Position numbers and translations under genes: made by a program
The notes under the pieces: model-generated
Told to the model about the DNA's origin: nothing
The model's input: only the letters and a program-made list of their open reading frames with translations
The model's database searches: none
Shown here: one piece after another, positions 8,370 to 18,743 of the stretch
Layout: each line of letters starts with the position of its first letter
Position numbering within the stretch: the stretch's first letter is position 1
Assembly (NCBI GenBank): GCA_034698045.1
Contig: JAQGAU010000693.1
Span: 1-24,876, forward strand
Reading direction: 5' to 3'
Source: Paramacrobiotus richtersi
Taxonomy: Eukaryota; Tardigrada; Eutardigrada; Parachela; Macrobiotidae
DNA: 24,876 bases

Positions 8370-11270
8370 ATTACAAATCTGTCATCTGTCATACGTCCTA
8401 ATGTGAGCATCTGTACACGTTCGGCTAGCTTTGTAATTCCTCGATACATAGAATTTTCTGCTACACTGGACTCAACAGTGCTTTTCGAAATCCGCTGCTT
8501 TGCAGCTGACAACTACGTCCTATGGTTCCACACAACTGTTCTAATTCGACAATCGTATGATTGAACATGTTATCTGTTTACATAGAGCTTGTACTAAGAC
8601 AGAAGAGCGTTTTTGTTATAAAGGAAGATTAACGCAAGAGTGTAAAAATGATTGTAACGCAAAGTTCCGTTCCGGACACTCCGTTGCAGGAGACTGTTTA
8701 GTCATGGCAATGAAAGAATTCGGTCTTAATCAAATAGTAAATTTTCCCACTAGGAACGAAAATTGTTTAGATCTTTGTTTATTATCGACAAAAAATCTTG
8801 TTGAACGTGTAGAATCGATCAGTCCACCTTCAGTAACAAATGACCACTTTGCTTTTGAGCTGGTTTTATTAATAAAGCGCAGCAAAGACAGCCAGTTCGT
8901 ATCGAAGCGATGGAACATCGTAAACAATAAAATCATTCCCTTCAGAGAAGCATTACGAGCAGTAGACTGGGAAATGATGTTTCTGTCATTGAATACCGAT
9001 CATCGAACCGAAATTTTTGAAAACGTGTTACTTGATACAGCAAAATCGTTCTTCACCTATTCGAAACCTCAAATGCCAGGAAAAACTCGTTATCCGCGTA
9101 ATCTCAGAAAAGCGATTAGTGAAAGAGATAGTGCGTTCAGGAAATATCGAAATTGCCTGAAATATTGTGGGTTGCCCGATATCGAGACAGCAAAGACCAA
9201 ATGGAAGACGTCTTCAAAAGCAGCAGCAATGTCGATGCGTAGTTTTGAGCGCAGTCACCTGACAGATGTTGCTTGCTCTTCTAGAAACAATCCTAGAAAA
9301 TTTTGGCTTCATATTAAGAACTCTTCGGACAGACTCGGACTGCCACCATTGCGGTTGTCTGATGGGTCCATTGTTTGTTCTGATTCGGGCAAAGCGACTA
9401 TTCTGAACACTTTGTACGTTGAAGCGCAGGGCCCATGTGATATGCACTGTAAATCAGCAGGGATTAATCTGACTTCGCGCAATAATGAAAAAGTTGACAT
9501 TTCGTACGGGATGATATTAGAGCATATTGCTGCATGCTCTCCGAGCACGTCGAGCGGGCCTTTTGAAATTACAAATAAGTTACTGCAAATTGCAGCTAAC
9601 GAAGTAACCCTTCCATTAAAATTGATCTTTTCATCTGCATTAAACGAAGGCTGCTATCCAGCAGCGTGGAAACTCGCTTATAATACTCCGGTTCCGAAGG
9701 GTTCAAAAGACCAAACTAATCCCAATAACCAACGGCCAGTGGCTTTGTTATCACCACCATCGAAGGTCCTTGAACGCTGCCTTTAGGAATGTATTCAAGA
9801 TTCCTTGGCAAATAACGGTGCTCTGACTGATCACCAGTTTGGCTATAGAGAAAATCGTTCTTGTGAGCTACAAAATTTTTGGCTGACAAAATCAGTAGGC
9901 GACTGCATGCACGAAGGTATTGAAGTCGACGCAATTTTTCTTGATTGTTCGAAAGCATTTGATAAATGCGATCATGAGTCTATCATATCGTCATTGATTG
10001 GGCTTAACATAAGCAGTGAAACTGTTCATCTTGTGTCTGATTATCTAAAGGGTCGGAAACAGTGCGTTGTGGTCAATGGGACATGCTCGGAATTTGCAGA
10101 TGTTACCAGTGGGGTACCCCAGGGGTCTGTTTTAGGCCCCTGTTTGTTTGTTTGCCTGCTGAACGAGCTACCATCAATTCTGAAAAACGGTAGTGAATTG
10201 TTGATTTTTGCTGATGATATAGCGCTGTATCGTCCTCTAAGAACTCCTGCTGATCGCGTAGCGTTACAGGAAGATTTAGCTTGTATAGAAAACTGGGCTT
10301 ATGAGAAGAAACTGCTGTTTAATCCTTCCAAATCATTACACGTTTGTTTTTCAAAAAGACGGGTTTCACTGAACAATAACGACTACTTTTTAGGAACTGT
10401 TCCCGTAAAGAAATGTGATAACGTAAAGTATTTAGGGCTACTGCTGGACCGTAGCTTGAAATGGAAAGAACATAGTGATAACGTCATTATGAAGATTAAC
10501 AAACGTGTACGATACATTAATTTTCTTTTTCGATACGCTGACTCAGCTGCACGATTATGCCTCTTTAATTCATTGGTTCTCCCGCTGTTCGATTATTGCA
10601 GTCCCGTTGTTGATCCTTTTCATAAGTCTAGCGTGGATAATTTAGAACATTGTCTCGAAAAATTTGTTAAGACTATTCGATTGGGTAATGACCTTGATGC
10701 ATTTAAATCGAGGCTTCGCGAGCTAAACTGGGACTGTGTAGCTCTAAGGCGCATAAAGAAATCATTGGTGCTTATGTACAAACTGATTTTCAAGAGGATG
10801 CCACTTGGCGACAGGTTTTTCACACCGTATGAACCTCCGTCTGGCGTTTCCTTATGTGTTTCAGGTCACACTCGTTACATGCGTAGTTTGGCGGATCACC
10901 CCTTCCCAGTCAGCGCGGCCCCAACACGATTGTGTGGATCTGTCTTCATGCCGGACGATTCCTCGTCCGTTAGCCGAATGGCCGTGATTTGGAACGAACT
11001 GCCCTTATCCCATAATTGTTATGGATCTTTGAACGTTTTCAAAAGATCTCTCTCGACCGTCGACTTCAGTGGACTGAAGTGTATCAAGCGTTTTTATGAC
11101 ACCTCATTCATGTAACCTTCTCTTTGCTGTCTTGTATTTAATAACTGGTTTACAGTTTGTTTTGAATGCATCTTTGACTATATGGTGCCTTTCTTGTTCG
11201 TGCAGCGTGCTTGATGTCTTACTGCGTTAGGGAGCTGCAGCTCCGGTGCAGCTGGACAATAAACCCATTA
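8370..11270 (+). mobile_element. 5'-truncated LINE (non-LTR) retrotransposon
   Basis: The plus-strand element keeps the C-terminal part of an apurinic-type endonuclease (from about 8380, LDSTVLFEIRCF, then VNFPTRNENCLDLCL and SVTNDHFAFEL). A complete-looking reverse transcriptase and the family C-terminal region (MAVIWNELPLS, FKRSLS) follow. The 3' end lies near an AATAAA at about 11259. No long A-tail or target-site duplication was identified. The RT and C-terminal layout fits the Jockey/CR1 group of non-LTR elements; the exact clade is not assigned. It sits in the block of foreign DNA that interrupts the membrane-protein array. Confidence 0.85.
8557..11115 (+). pseudogene. LINE ORF2 (endonuclease/reverse transcriptase), inactivated
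   Basis: One frame is open from 8557 to the stop at 11113-11115 except for a single TAG at 9784-9786, between PSKVLERCL and ECIQDSLANN. RT motifs are in order: FLDCSKAFD (motif A aspartate), SGVPQGSVLGP (motif B) and FADD (motif C catalytic aspartates, with F where Y is usual). Upstream endonuclease sequence is in another frame (frame of 8478), so there is a frameshift between about 8520 and 8640. The N-terminal endonuclease catalytic residues are absent. The element therefore cannot make a full protein by itself. The intact RT core suggests a fairly recent insertion. Confidence 0.85.
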
Positions 11271-11614
11271 TTATAAAGTTTCACGTTGACCGTCACTGCT
11301 TACCACCGGTTACCTTCCTGACGGACAACAACGCCAGAATCCCAACGACCATAAGAGAGGCTGACGATGATAGCATTTTCCTGTTCGGTATTACAACGGG
11401 CAAGTGCACAATGGAAAAAACCGTCGACAGTGGGCCAAAACAAATCCGGTGTGGAAGAAACGGAGTCAAGGTCTACGCTAGTATTGAGTATATGGTGCAG
11501 ACAGAGTACACACATTTGCGTACTCTGTTTGACGACAAACTTTGCCCTATCGAAAATATGATAACCCTGCTATGCAGTGTTGAACTTTCCGCTGTTACAT
11601 TCAAAGGAGATTAA
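11246..11614 (+). other. Unrecognised 122-codon open frame next to the LINE 3' end
   Basis: The frame opens with no clear ATG of its own (GTG/CTG context, QLDNKPIIIKFHVDRHCLPP) and runs to a TAA at 11612-11614. It has five cysteines and alternating hydrophobic strands, like a piece of a secreted domain (FLFGITTGKCTMEKTVD...KQIRCGRNGVKVY). It might be an internal exon on the plus strand, since gtgcag|ctgg at about 11250 could be an acceptor. Its first codons overlap the AATAAA of the LINE. I do not recognise the family, and no partner exon was found. Confidence 0.3.
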
Positions 11615-12039
11615 ATTGTTCAAGGCAAGGAAAACAAAGCAGCTGATAAAAATGTTCTTACAGCATCGAAATTGTCTTGCATTTACGATTATTCACTTTT
11701 GCACTGCTTGTACGGTGTCGACTTCATTAATAAGGATAGTTAGCTGTACTCGTGCGGTACTTGTGGCACCTTCTTCTACGATGAGTCATTATGGTTAATT
11801 TTTTCAGTATTTTTACCGTATAAGAATTTGTATCTGTTGTTCCCAATTCTAATCCGAGGTAAATAATAATCATCCATGATAAAAAAGTACGGTACAAACC
11901 GCACGACATCGTCAACGCATAGTTTAAATTGGTTTTTGTAAACAATAAACTCAGAGTTGAGCTTACATCTCCGAAATAAATAGTATCGCTTGTTAACCCT
12001 TTTAAAAGAACATGGATTACGGCATAACGTGTGCAGATC
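11615..12039. other. Featureless interval
   Basis: AT-rich DNA between the open frame at 11246 and the first recognisable relic of array sequence. A minus frame at 11727-12083 extends into the relic flank and has no paralogue or domain. I see nothing functional here. Confidence 0.4.
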
Positions 12040-12430
12040 GTTCCGTTGGCATTAATTGGTGCCATCGATCGTGCAACAACCAAGCGTCAACTACTTTAGG
12101 CTGCATAAATCGGTTGTCGAAGTCGAAATTTTGGTGCTTCTTAATTACTCCGATTTAAGTTTTCCGAGCTTTGTGACATGACTAACTGTCATAACGGCCG
12201 GACTACCAGTGCAAGTATTTACCATAAAACTCAGAAAAAGTGCTCCAATATGGTATTTCAGGGTCACGAGATTAAAAGATTAACTTGAGCGGCTGACAGA
12301 AACTTAAACCAGACTTCTTCTGTAATAAAATAAACTAGTTCTTTTCTTATTGCCCCAGTCCAGGTTTGCTTTCCTTCGACTACGCGATGACAAACCATTT
12401 GCAACTCTTTGGTTTCTTCAACTTCAGGAC
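12040..12430. repeat. Decayed distal 5' flank of a type I gene (relic R1)
   Basis: Aligns by eye with the distal 5' flank of copy C at about 15530-15945: gccatcgatcgtg, then ctgcataaat, cagtgcaagt-tttacca and ctttccttcgactacgcgatg against cttttcttcgactatgcaaag. No exon accompanies it. Together with the 3' stub at 5726 it brackets the LRR/LINE block, so the two may be the ends of one lost type I copy. Confidence 0.5.
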
Positions 12431-12599
12431 TTATACATCCCTAGGGTCTAAAGTACTAACAAAGCTGAACTTTGAGCCTAAGCCCAGTTGTAACTTACAA
12501 ATTCGGCAACTAACCGCACCTGTTCAATAGGAAAACATCAAGGAGCTAAAGCGGCTACGAAAATTTTACGGTGAATAAATGTACCAAATTTGGCATATG

Positions 12600-13185
12600 T
12601 ACTGTATACCGGTAAAGCAAGTAAACCGGCATCGGCTGAACTTCTATACGGCTGAACATATTACTGAGATTAGAGTAGCGCACTCTGGAAATTCTTTCAC
12701 GATTCACATGGGTTGCCGCGAGATACATAAAACTGGCTTTTGGTGTGACCCCAGACTTAGCGGAAGATGGGCAGGGTTCTAGAAGGACCATTCTAGAAAG
12801 ATCGATGGATAAATTTTCGTGGCAAAAACTGAGCCTAACGTGTTAGACTAACCAACACGAAGTTGTTATCGTCACAAAGGGCCATGAAGTGACCCCAACT
12901 GGTGTACTGTGAGCTACGTTATAGTGCCCTCCAGTTCCGCATGAAACCAAGCCCGAGACACGTGGGTAATTAACATAATTAACTGGCGTTAGTCCAGAAA
13001 GTTTAAATCACACAAGCTGCTGTAGGGAATCCGGTTTTCGTTTAGGTAGCCGCATCACGTCGGCAATGGATTTTGCAAAACAGATTATTATCCATCGTTT
13101 AGCGGCTGTTAATTTCTTCGGCATGAGCCAGTTGTCGAAGTCGAGACCCGAGTGTTTATTGATTGTTCCGATTTACGGTTCGTGC
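12600..13185. repeat. Decayed proximal 5' flank of a type I gene (relic R2)
   Basis: Contains the type I element ttagagtagcgc at 12670-12681. From there it aligns with the flank of copy E, for example ggttgccgcgagatacat against ggattgtcgcgggatatac and ctccagttccgcatgaaacca against ctccagttccgtatgaaacca. No 88-nt first exon is recognisable on the coding side, so the gene itself is gone. The homology ends at about 13185, where sequence typical of the spacer after a type II gene begins. Confidence 0.6.
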
Positions 13186-13968
13186 TCTATCTAAAGCTAC
13201 TGTTTGTGTTTATTCAGCAATTATTATTAACAGCAACGCGAGACTTGAACATAGTTTGACTTACAGGATATCCGTGTGACAAGAAAACCTTTGCATTGAT
13301 AAAACGTTTACAACAACGTATACATGTATGTCATTAAAGTTTACAAGATAGACAGGAAACATGAATGTCATTTAGATGAAGGGTACAATACAGTAGGAAA
13401 GCAAACGGACAGAAACCGCTCATTTACAGAATACGTATACAGTATACTCAGAGGAATTGTATGGTTAAAAAACATTGCATGCACGGTGTGACTGTGACAT
13501 ACCCATCTCAAAACACCAAAAGCGACGTAGCGAGCGACGGCATAAAAAGAAAATGTTCAGCATGGAATGTTCTATGATAAACAGTATTACCTCACGAAAC
13601 TACGCAAACCAATCATACCAGCTAACCGCTGTAGCAATTATCTTTTCAGTAACAATAGGTATTCATGTAGCCTGTTCCTTTTCAAATGTTTTTACAATAT
13701 TCATAAATTATTTGTACATGAAATACTAGAAATACTCAAGCTATAGTCACTAAATTACGCTTTTGCAGAAGAGAGTCAGATTCAGCAGTTTAAGGAGATT
13801 ACGGAACCCCCAAAGGTCAGACATATCCGACTTGTTTTTTTATTTATTGTTCTTTTTCGTTATGTACATACATTAGAGAATCCAAGCAAACATATTAAGG
13901 ATTTCGAAAAGTTATCGATTTCTTTTGACTCCTGAACGTCAAAGCCACCGCAAGAGTGCGCTGTATGA
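13186..13968. other. Spacer and 3' flank of copy C
   Basis: Homologous to 4865-5656 and in part to 18360-18740 and 21340-21880. No supported gene; the plus frame 13475-13729 is not conserved. The spacer joins relic R2 directly to copy C, with no type II gene between, implying a deletion. Confidence 0.5.
13839..13848 (-). terminator. Candidate poly(A) signal of copy C
   Basis: AATAAATAAA on the minus strand, about 120 nt beyond the stop codon of C, followed on that strand by an A-rich run. Overlapping double AATAAA at a normal distance makes this a plausible polyadenylation signal. Confidence 0.5.
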
Positions 13969-15092
13969 TTATTTTTTTACAGCTATGGCGCAGCGAGGGC
14001 TTTTGCGAGGTATACGTGCCTTGACTTTGGCCGGTGGACTGAAAAAGCCGAACAAAGTCGTGCATCCCATCAAAATCAGAACGAATACGGCCTGCAGCAC
14101 AAACGAAACCTCAAGCGGTACCCAGTAAAACAGAAACGAGACCACACCGACAAAGAGCAACTTTGTGAAACCCCGGAGCAGATAACCTCCTAGACCTTTT
14201 CCAAACATGTCGATGCTTAACGTCAAGCCATCCTGCTCAGAGTCAGAGTCATCAGAGTCACTGCCACCAAAGTCGCGACTGATCCTGGCTCTGTGGGCTT
14301 TTATGTCATCATCCATCAATTTCTTCGCCACCAAAACAAACAGCACAACGGGCAGTACCATCAACCAGGCGGCACTCATACCGTACGCATCGTACAACAG
14401 TTTCTTGACAGCTGTGATCCAGATGGTTTCTTCTTCTTGTGGGCTGCTCCGTTGACGGGAACTGTTCATCATGTTCTGCAGGTATGTGGGAATGCTGCGG
14501 AAGTCCCCGACCAGCCGGTATGATGGTGTTGACTCGTTGCCTGTTACACCGGATAGAATAAGAAAGGAGCACAGCACACCGGTGATAACTAGCCGCAATA
14601 TCGATCGGAAAGACGCTAGTGACGCTGCAAGGCTGTCTCGTCGTAAGACGGTGCCGAGATCCCGGGTTAGAGTGCAGCATCTCCGACCGTAGAAGAGCAT
14701 CAGAACGGGAGTGATTGTGTTGTAAAGATGCAGCAGCATGTATACGAGCGGTGAAGCGGATGAATGATGATTTTCGTGAATTACTGAAAGATCGATAGGT
14801 CATCATTTGAATTCACAAAGACTGGGCATTTTCGCCTTTCAAATTACGCCTGCTTCACATAAAAGTTAAAACCAAGATGAATAATGCAACAATTATGGGA
14901 AAATGTGAATATCCCGTTACATAAACATATCGGATATCCTACGACTTGCAAGCTTTCTGTTAAATTAGATTTCTTGGGGAATCCTGCACCGATAAATTAC
15001 TTACGGATGGAACTGAACAGTATGACTGTCCCCGCTAAAATGACTTGTAGACGACCCGTCTGGGTGAGTATCCACATAGCTACGACCGGCAT
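13969..15092 (-). CDS. Multi-pass membrane protein, type I (copy C)
   Basis: Two exons, complement(join(13969..14783,15005..15092)), 300 aa, the longest copy. Exon 1 (88 nt) starts MPVVAMWILTQTGRLQVILA and ends at C|GTAAGT. The acceptor is GATCTTTCAG, the intron is 221 nt, phase 1, and exon 2 opens LIHENHHSSASP. The pattern of hydrophobic segments matches copy A. Type I motifs are YGRRCCTLTR, a sequon NES before TPSYRLVGDFRSIP, QNMMNSSRQ and PQEEETIW. The acidic loop between segments 4 and 5 is the longest of the family (GGSDSDDSDSEQDG). The tail is basic (KVKARIPRKS) and ends AIAVKK. Its pair partner, type II copy D, lies upstream on the same strand. Function is not recognised. Confidence 0.87.
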
Positions 15093-15145
15093 TTTATACT
15101 AAGCAAGACTTGCAGATCCAAAAACCGTCTACACAAACAAACAGG

Positions 15146-15157
15146 TTAGAGTAGCGC
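15146..15157 (-). promoter_or_regulatory. Type I upstream element, copy C
   Basis: ttagagtagcgc on the plus strand, 54 nt upstream of the ATG of C. It is identical to the string at 22973-22984 (copy F) and in relic R2 at 12670-12681. Confidence 0.5.
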
Positions 15158-15970
15158 ACTCCCGGACTTCTTACGGAATTCGAAAGGGCTATCGTAAGAT
15201 TATAACTGATGATAGATCCAAGAGCTACCGAAAGATGGGTAGCTCCGCAGCTCTTTAAAGATCGATGACTAAATGTTCGTGCAAGGGGTGAGCCTAAGTT
15301 GCTGTGCCGGTTGAACACGCGGCTATAAGCTGCGCTATGCCGTGAACAACACTGAGACTGTACTGTACATCCCGGATCCGTATGAAACCCAAGCCTGAGG
15401 TGCACTCTTGCTTAATTTACGTTTGTAGTTTGTACCAGAGAGTCCACATCTCCCAGAGCTTCCTGGTTGCTACTGTACGAAAATATGGATTGGGCTGTTA
15501 CCTTTACAGTAGTTTGTGGATCTGTTGCTGCCATCGATCGTGTACGCTCAAGCGGCTGTTAATTTGATCTGCATAAATAGTTGGCAATGTCAAGGTCGAA
15601 ATCTGAGTGTTTATCGATTAATCCAGTTTACGTTTTCCCAGCTTTGAGACCCAAGCAACCGTTCTGACAGTGCAAGTGTTTACCATGGCATACTGATTAC
15701 TGAATATTCATAGAACATGCTAAAACATAGTAATCCAGAGTCGCAAGAATAAAAGATATGTAACTGAGTGGTTGTTAAAACTGCAGACCGATTACGGCGC
15801 ATTGTCCCACTTTTTCGACATTTTGTATAAAATCAACCGGGAATGTTTTTCAGAACTTGTTATTAACGCAAAATAATTACATGAAATCTGCACGCACTAC
15901 TTGAGTTTGGAGGCGGCTTTTCTTCGACTATGCAAAGGCTGTCCATCTGTATCTAGTGACTGTAACTGAT
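15158..15970. other. 5' flank of copy C
   Basis: No gene. The flank aligns with those of copies A, E and F and with relics R1 and R2, and serves as the best-preserved reference for the type I upstream region. The small frames here (15094-15405 minus, 15382-15567 plus) are not shared by the sister flanks. Confidence 0.45.
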
Positions 15971-15971
15971 T

Positions 15972-15997
15972 CCTGTAGCTAAAGCTGTAGCTACAGG
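15972..15997. repeat. Small perfect inverted repeat
   Basis: Arms cctgtagct (15972-15980) and agctacagg (15989-15997) are perfect reverse complements around an 8-nt loop. It lies just before the larger palindrome and may be part of the same foldback element. Confidence 0.6.
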
Positions 15998-16007
15998 ATA
16001 AAGCAGC

Positions 16008-16085
16008 GCAAAGGAGCGCACCTTTGGAATCTGGAATAACATACTGCAGTATGTTATTTCGGATTCCAAAGGTGCGCTACTTTGC
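16008..16085. repeat. Near-perfect palindrome, foldback element
   Basis: Two 32-bp arms, 16015-16046 and 16047-16078, meet at ctg|cag with no spacer and only two mismatched pairs. Pairing continues for six more base pairs after one mismatch, to 16008 and 16085. Weaker outer symmetry (gctacag at 15991-15996 against ctgtagc at about 16095) may extend it past 100 bp. It is absent from the matching intervals between A and B and between F and G, so it looks like a MITE-like or foldback insertion specific to the C-D interval. No target duplication was identified. Confidence 0.75.
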
Positions 16086-16572
16086 TCGGGCCATCTGTAG
16101 CGCGCTAGTAAAACTTATGCACCAGTTAGAATAATGGGTTTTTCGCATGCCTGAATTGCACTGTTTAGCGACGTTCTACCTTGTACTGTATGTACTATAC
16201 GCCGCGTCATCGGAGACGAAGAGAGTAGAGTAGCGATGCAGGAGCGTCAGGCTCGAATATATTGACATTTTTCAAGTTTATTCATTTTCAAACAGAAGAA
16301 TATTTTGTGGGGAGAATAGTTTAATACAAAATCCCTTTATGTTGCATGTCGGTATACAGTTTTTGCCCCTCATGAAAAATGTTAGAAAAAAAGTGGGAAA
16401 CGTACAATAAAGATCTGAAATTCAAGTTTATATGTAGTTTTAATGTACAACATGAAAGAGGACTTCTACTAATAAAAGGAAAAGTCAAGGAGTCAAATAG
16501 AATCTGAACGTCTAAGGTGATCTGAATACGCCAAAACCAGGTGCCGGTTTACGCGTCAGAAAACATATACAG
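16086..16572. other. Interval and 3' flank of copy D
   Basis: No gene. The part nearest D is its 3' UTR; aatacgccaaaaccaggtgccgg at 16526 resembles aatacgccaacaccggatgccgg at 3020 downstream of B. Confidence 0.45.
16276..16281 (-). terminator. Candidate poly(A) signal of copy D
   Basis: AATAAA on the minus strand, about 292 nt beyond the stop of D, matching the position and context of the candidate in copy B (2783-2788). Confidence 0.35.
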
Positions 16573-17716
16573 TCAGTGTGACGAGGACGTCTTGGTGACT
16601 TTGGTTGATTCTCCTCCTTTGGTTGGTTCTTCTACTTTGGGTAGTATTCCGTTGAGCACGGCTAAGATTAACGTCACTATTCCCATCTCAATAAGCGAGA
16701 AAAAAACATTGATCGCCAGTGAGAGTTTGAAAGGTAGCCAGTACAGCAGAAACGAAACCGTCATCACAACAATGCAGTTCATCAGTCCTCGTAGCGCTAT
16801 TCCTGCTACACCTTTTCCAAACATGTCTTTGTCAAAACTGAAGAAAGGCTTGCCACCATCCTTCGTTGCCAAAGTTTTTACTCTCATCCCTGCATACGTC
16901 CCCGCAATCCAGGCAATCAGGACAAAGGGCAACAGCAGCACCCACGGTGCACTAATACCATAGGCCAGGTACATTAGCGCCCGTATAGCTCTGACGTTTG
17001 GCTCACCCTGCCAGTTATCGCTTGCCCCGCCGCCCCCAGGACAGCCCACTGTGTGGTAGAGATGTTCTGGGATTGTGCGGAAATCCGAGATTACACGGTA
17101 GTCGGATGATTCATTCCCCATGTCACCCATTACAATTACGAAGGAAATCCACACACCGTTGACAAGTAGCCAGAGGATCAGCTGCGCGAACACGGGTAAA
17201 GGCACTCCGGCATGCCTGATCATATTGGCCAGACTGCAGCATGCTTGTCCGTACAGCCACATTAGACAAGGGGTGGTGGTGTTGTAGAGATGCAGAAAGA
17301 TGTAAACAAGATAGGAAGTGGACGAACCATACGATACGTGAATGACTGTAAGAAAACGATATTCCGTCATAGTGATCATACAACAGCAGCTTCAATGTGA
17401 AAATTCGGATCCTGATCGATAATTCTCATACATTTTAACTTGCACGACGTTCTTCATTCTTAGCCCTCCTTACGTAGTTTAGCAGAGCGGAACAATATAA
17501 ACGAATAGGCGAGTTACACACGATGCTGAAGAAATGCAACTATCCACGTACGTACTACTGTACTAGTACCGGTGTACTCTAACTCTGTCCGACCAAAAAA
17601 ATGATACCGTAAGTTATGAATCACTTACGGATTGTATTCAGAAGTAACAGTACAACTGCTACTATGAGATGCAGACGTCCTATCAAGGTGAGCATCCATG
17701 TCGTTACTGCGTCCAT
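16573..17716 (-). CDS. Multi-pass membrane protein, type II (copy D)
   Basis: Two exons, complement(join(16573..17345,17629..17716)), 286 aa. Exon 1 (88 nt) starts MDAVTTWMLTLIGRLHLIVA and ends C|GTAAGT. The acceptor is TTTTCTTACAG, the intron is 283 nt (longest of the set), phase 1, and exon 2 opens LIHVSYGSSTS. The hydrophobic segments align with copy B. Motifs are LYGQACCSLAN, sequon NES in NESSDYRVISDFRTIP, a glycine run in PGGGGASDNWQGE, and LLYWLPFKLSLAINVFFSL. The C-terminal tail is hydrophilic (EEPTKGGESTKVTKTSSSH). The frame stays open for 88 codons upstream of the ATG, but that extension is not conserved, and ATG 17714-17716 matches the paralogue starts. Function is not recognised. 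Confidence 0.87.
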
Positions 17717-18135
17717 TCCGAACAATTCAGCGCTGGCAGGTCTACAGAAAAATGTCTTCGAAAAATGTAGGCTGCTTCGAATAGCGCTGCCCAGCAGGTA
17801 GCCTTGTGAGTTGTGAGTACGGCACCGGAAGCAAGAGACAAATTTACTGTCGATTATGCGGCAGCTGGCATTCCATAACCCGGCTCCAACGCACATGTAC
17901 ATATTATTGTGTTCCTTCCTGTTAAGCCGTAAGATCGATAAAAGACAGGCGTTCACAATCAACAACTGAGCACAACACACTCATTGCTACAAACTGGCAA
18001 ATCGAAATCAAAGTCGAGAACCGCGGTGTGATTAAAAAGCGTTTACTCTGACATGGACTGCCTTGTACTCACTTGTGCTATATGAGTGTTGGTACGTGCC
18101 AGTTTGAGATACGATTTAAGTACATAGCGACGGTT
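17634..18135. repeat. Segmental duplication, copy 1 (with 20431-20935)
   Basis: Begins inside exon 1 of D and runs through its 5' flank. It aligns almost continuously with 20431-20935 with small indels; shared strings include gtattcagaagtaacagta, gcgttcacaatcaacaactg and atggactgccttgtact/atggattgccttgtact. Similarity by eye is well above 80 percent; exact identity was not computed. Confidence 0.75.
17923..17990 (-). promoter_or_regulatory. Type II conserved upstream block, copy D
   Basis: About 207-274 nt upstream of the ATG of D. On the minus strand: TTGTGCTCAGTTGTTGATTG, then GTGAACGCC, then TATCGATCTTACGG. The spacing from TCAGT to TATCGAT is the same as in copy B. Candidate initiator-containing promoter; inferred. 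Confidence 0.5.
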
Positions 18136-18139
18136 GGAC

Positions 18140-18743
18140 TATGCTTGTGTTATTTGTATCCAAAATCACAGATCCAGCTGCTGTAGTCTGTATGTCTGCA
18201 GTATGAACTACTGCATCGCATTCATGGAAATGTATTTAGAACAATATTCAAGATCGGTCCGGTACAAGCTAAATGTGGTGCTGCGGTTATATCGGGAACG
18301 ATAATCTTTACGATGTAACTAACCATCATATAAATAGATTTTGCAGCGTAGCGTAAGGATTGAGACGAATAAAGCCGTGCTCTAATCTAAAGCTGCTGTT
18401 CAGTCAGCAGTTATTAACAGCAATGCGAGAAATTACAACGTTTTGTCTTCGTAGAATATCCGTGTAACAAGAGAACTTTTGAGTCGAGATAACGTCTAGC
18501 ATTGTACATGCCATCGAAAATACCAGCGAGGATACAAGAATGCCATTACGGTGTGATAATAAAATAATAGTAGAACAGATTATAACAGAAACTGTACCAT
18601 AAACGCCAAAAGGGCAAAATCACACTTTATACTGAAGATTTTCTCTCATTTACGAAGGTTAAATATCAGTGTTTATACCACCGCAAGGCGCAAGTACGGG
18701 CAGGGCGCAGTATGATTATTGTTTCACAGGCATGTACGGGCGT
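18140..18743. other. Spacer between D and E
   Basis: No gene. From about 18360 it shares the spacer sequence found before C and F (agccgtgctctaatctaaagc, then ttaacagcaatgcgag). The last part is the 3' flank of copy E. No clear AATAAA was found at the usual distance. Confidence 0.4.

Noticed and set aside
11727-12083. 118-codon minus frame
   Set aside because: It overlaps decayed type I flank sequence at its 5' end and has no paralogue or recognisable domain.
16222-16234. gagtagagtagcgatg as another type I upstream element
   Set aside because: It lies in the interval downstream of D, is not followed by a first exon, and its surroundings do not align with the type I flanks.
17621-17980. Open frame extending exon 1 of copy D upstream by 88 codons
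   Set aside because: It starts at GTG. In the duplicate at 20431-20935 and in copy B the same frame is broken by stops. Differences between B and D in the most conserved part fall on first and second codon positions, which points to conserved non-coding DNA.
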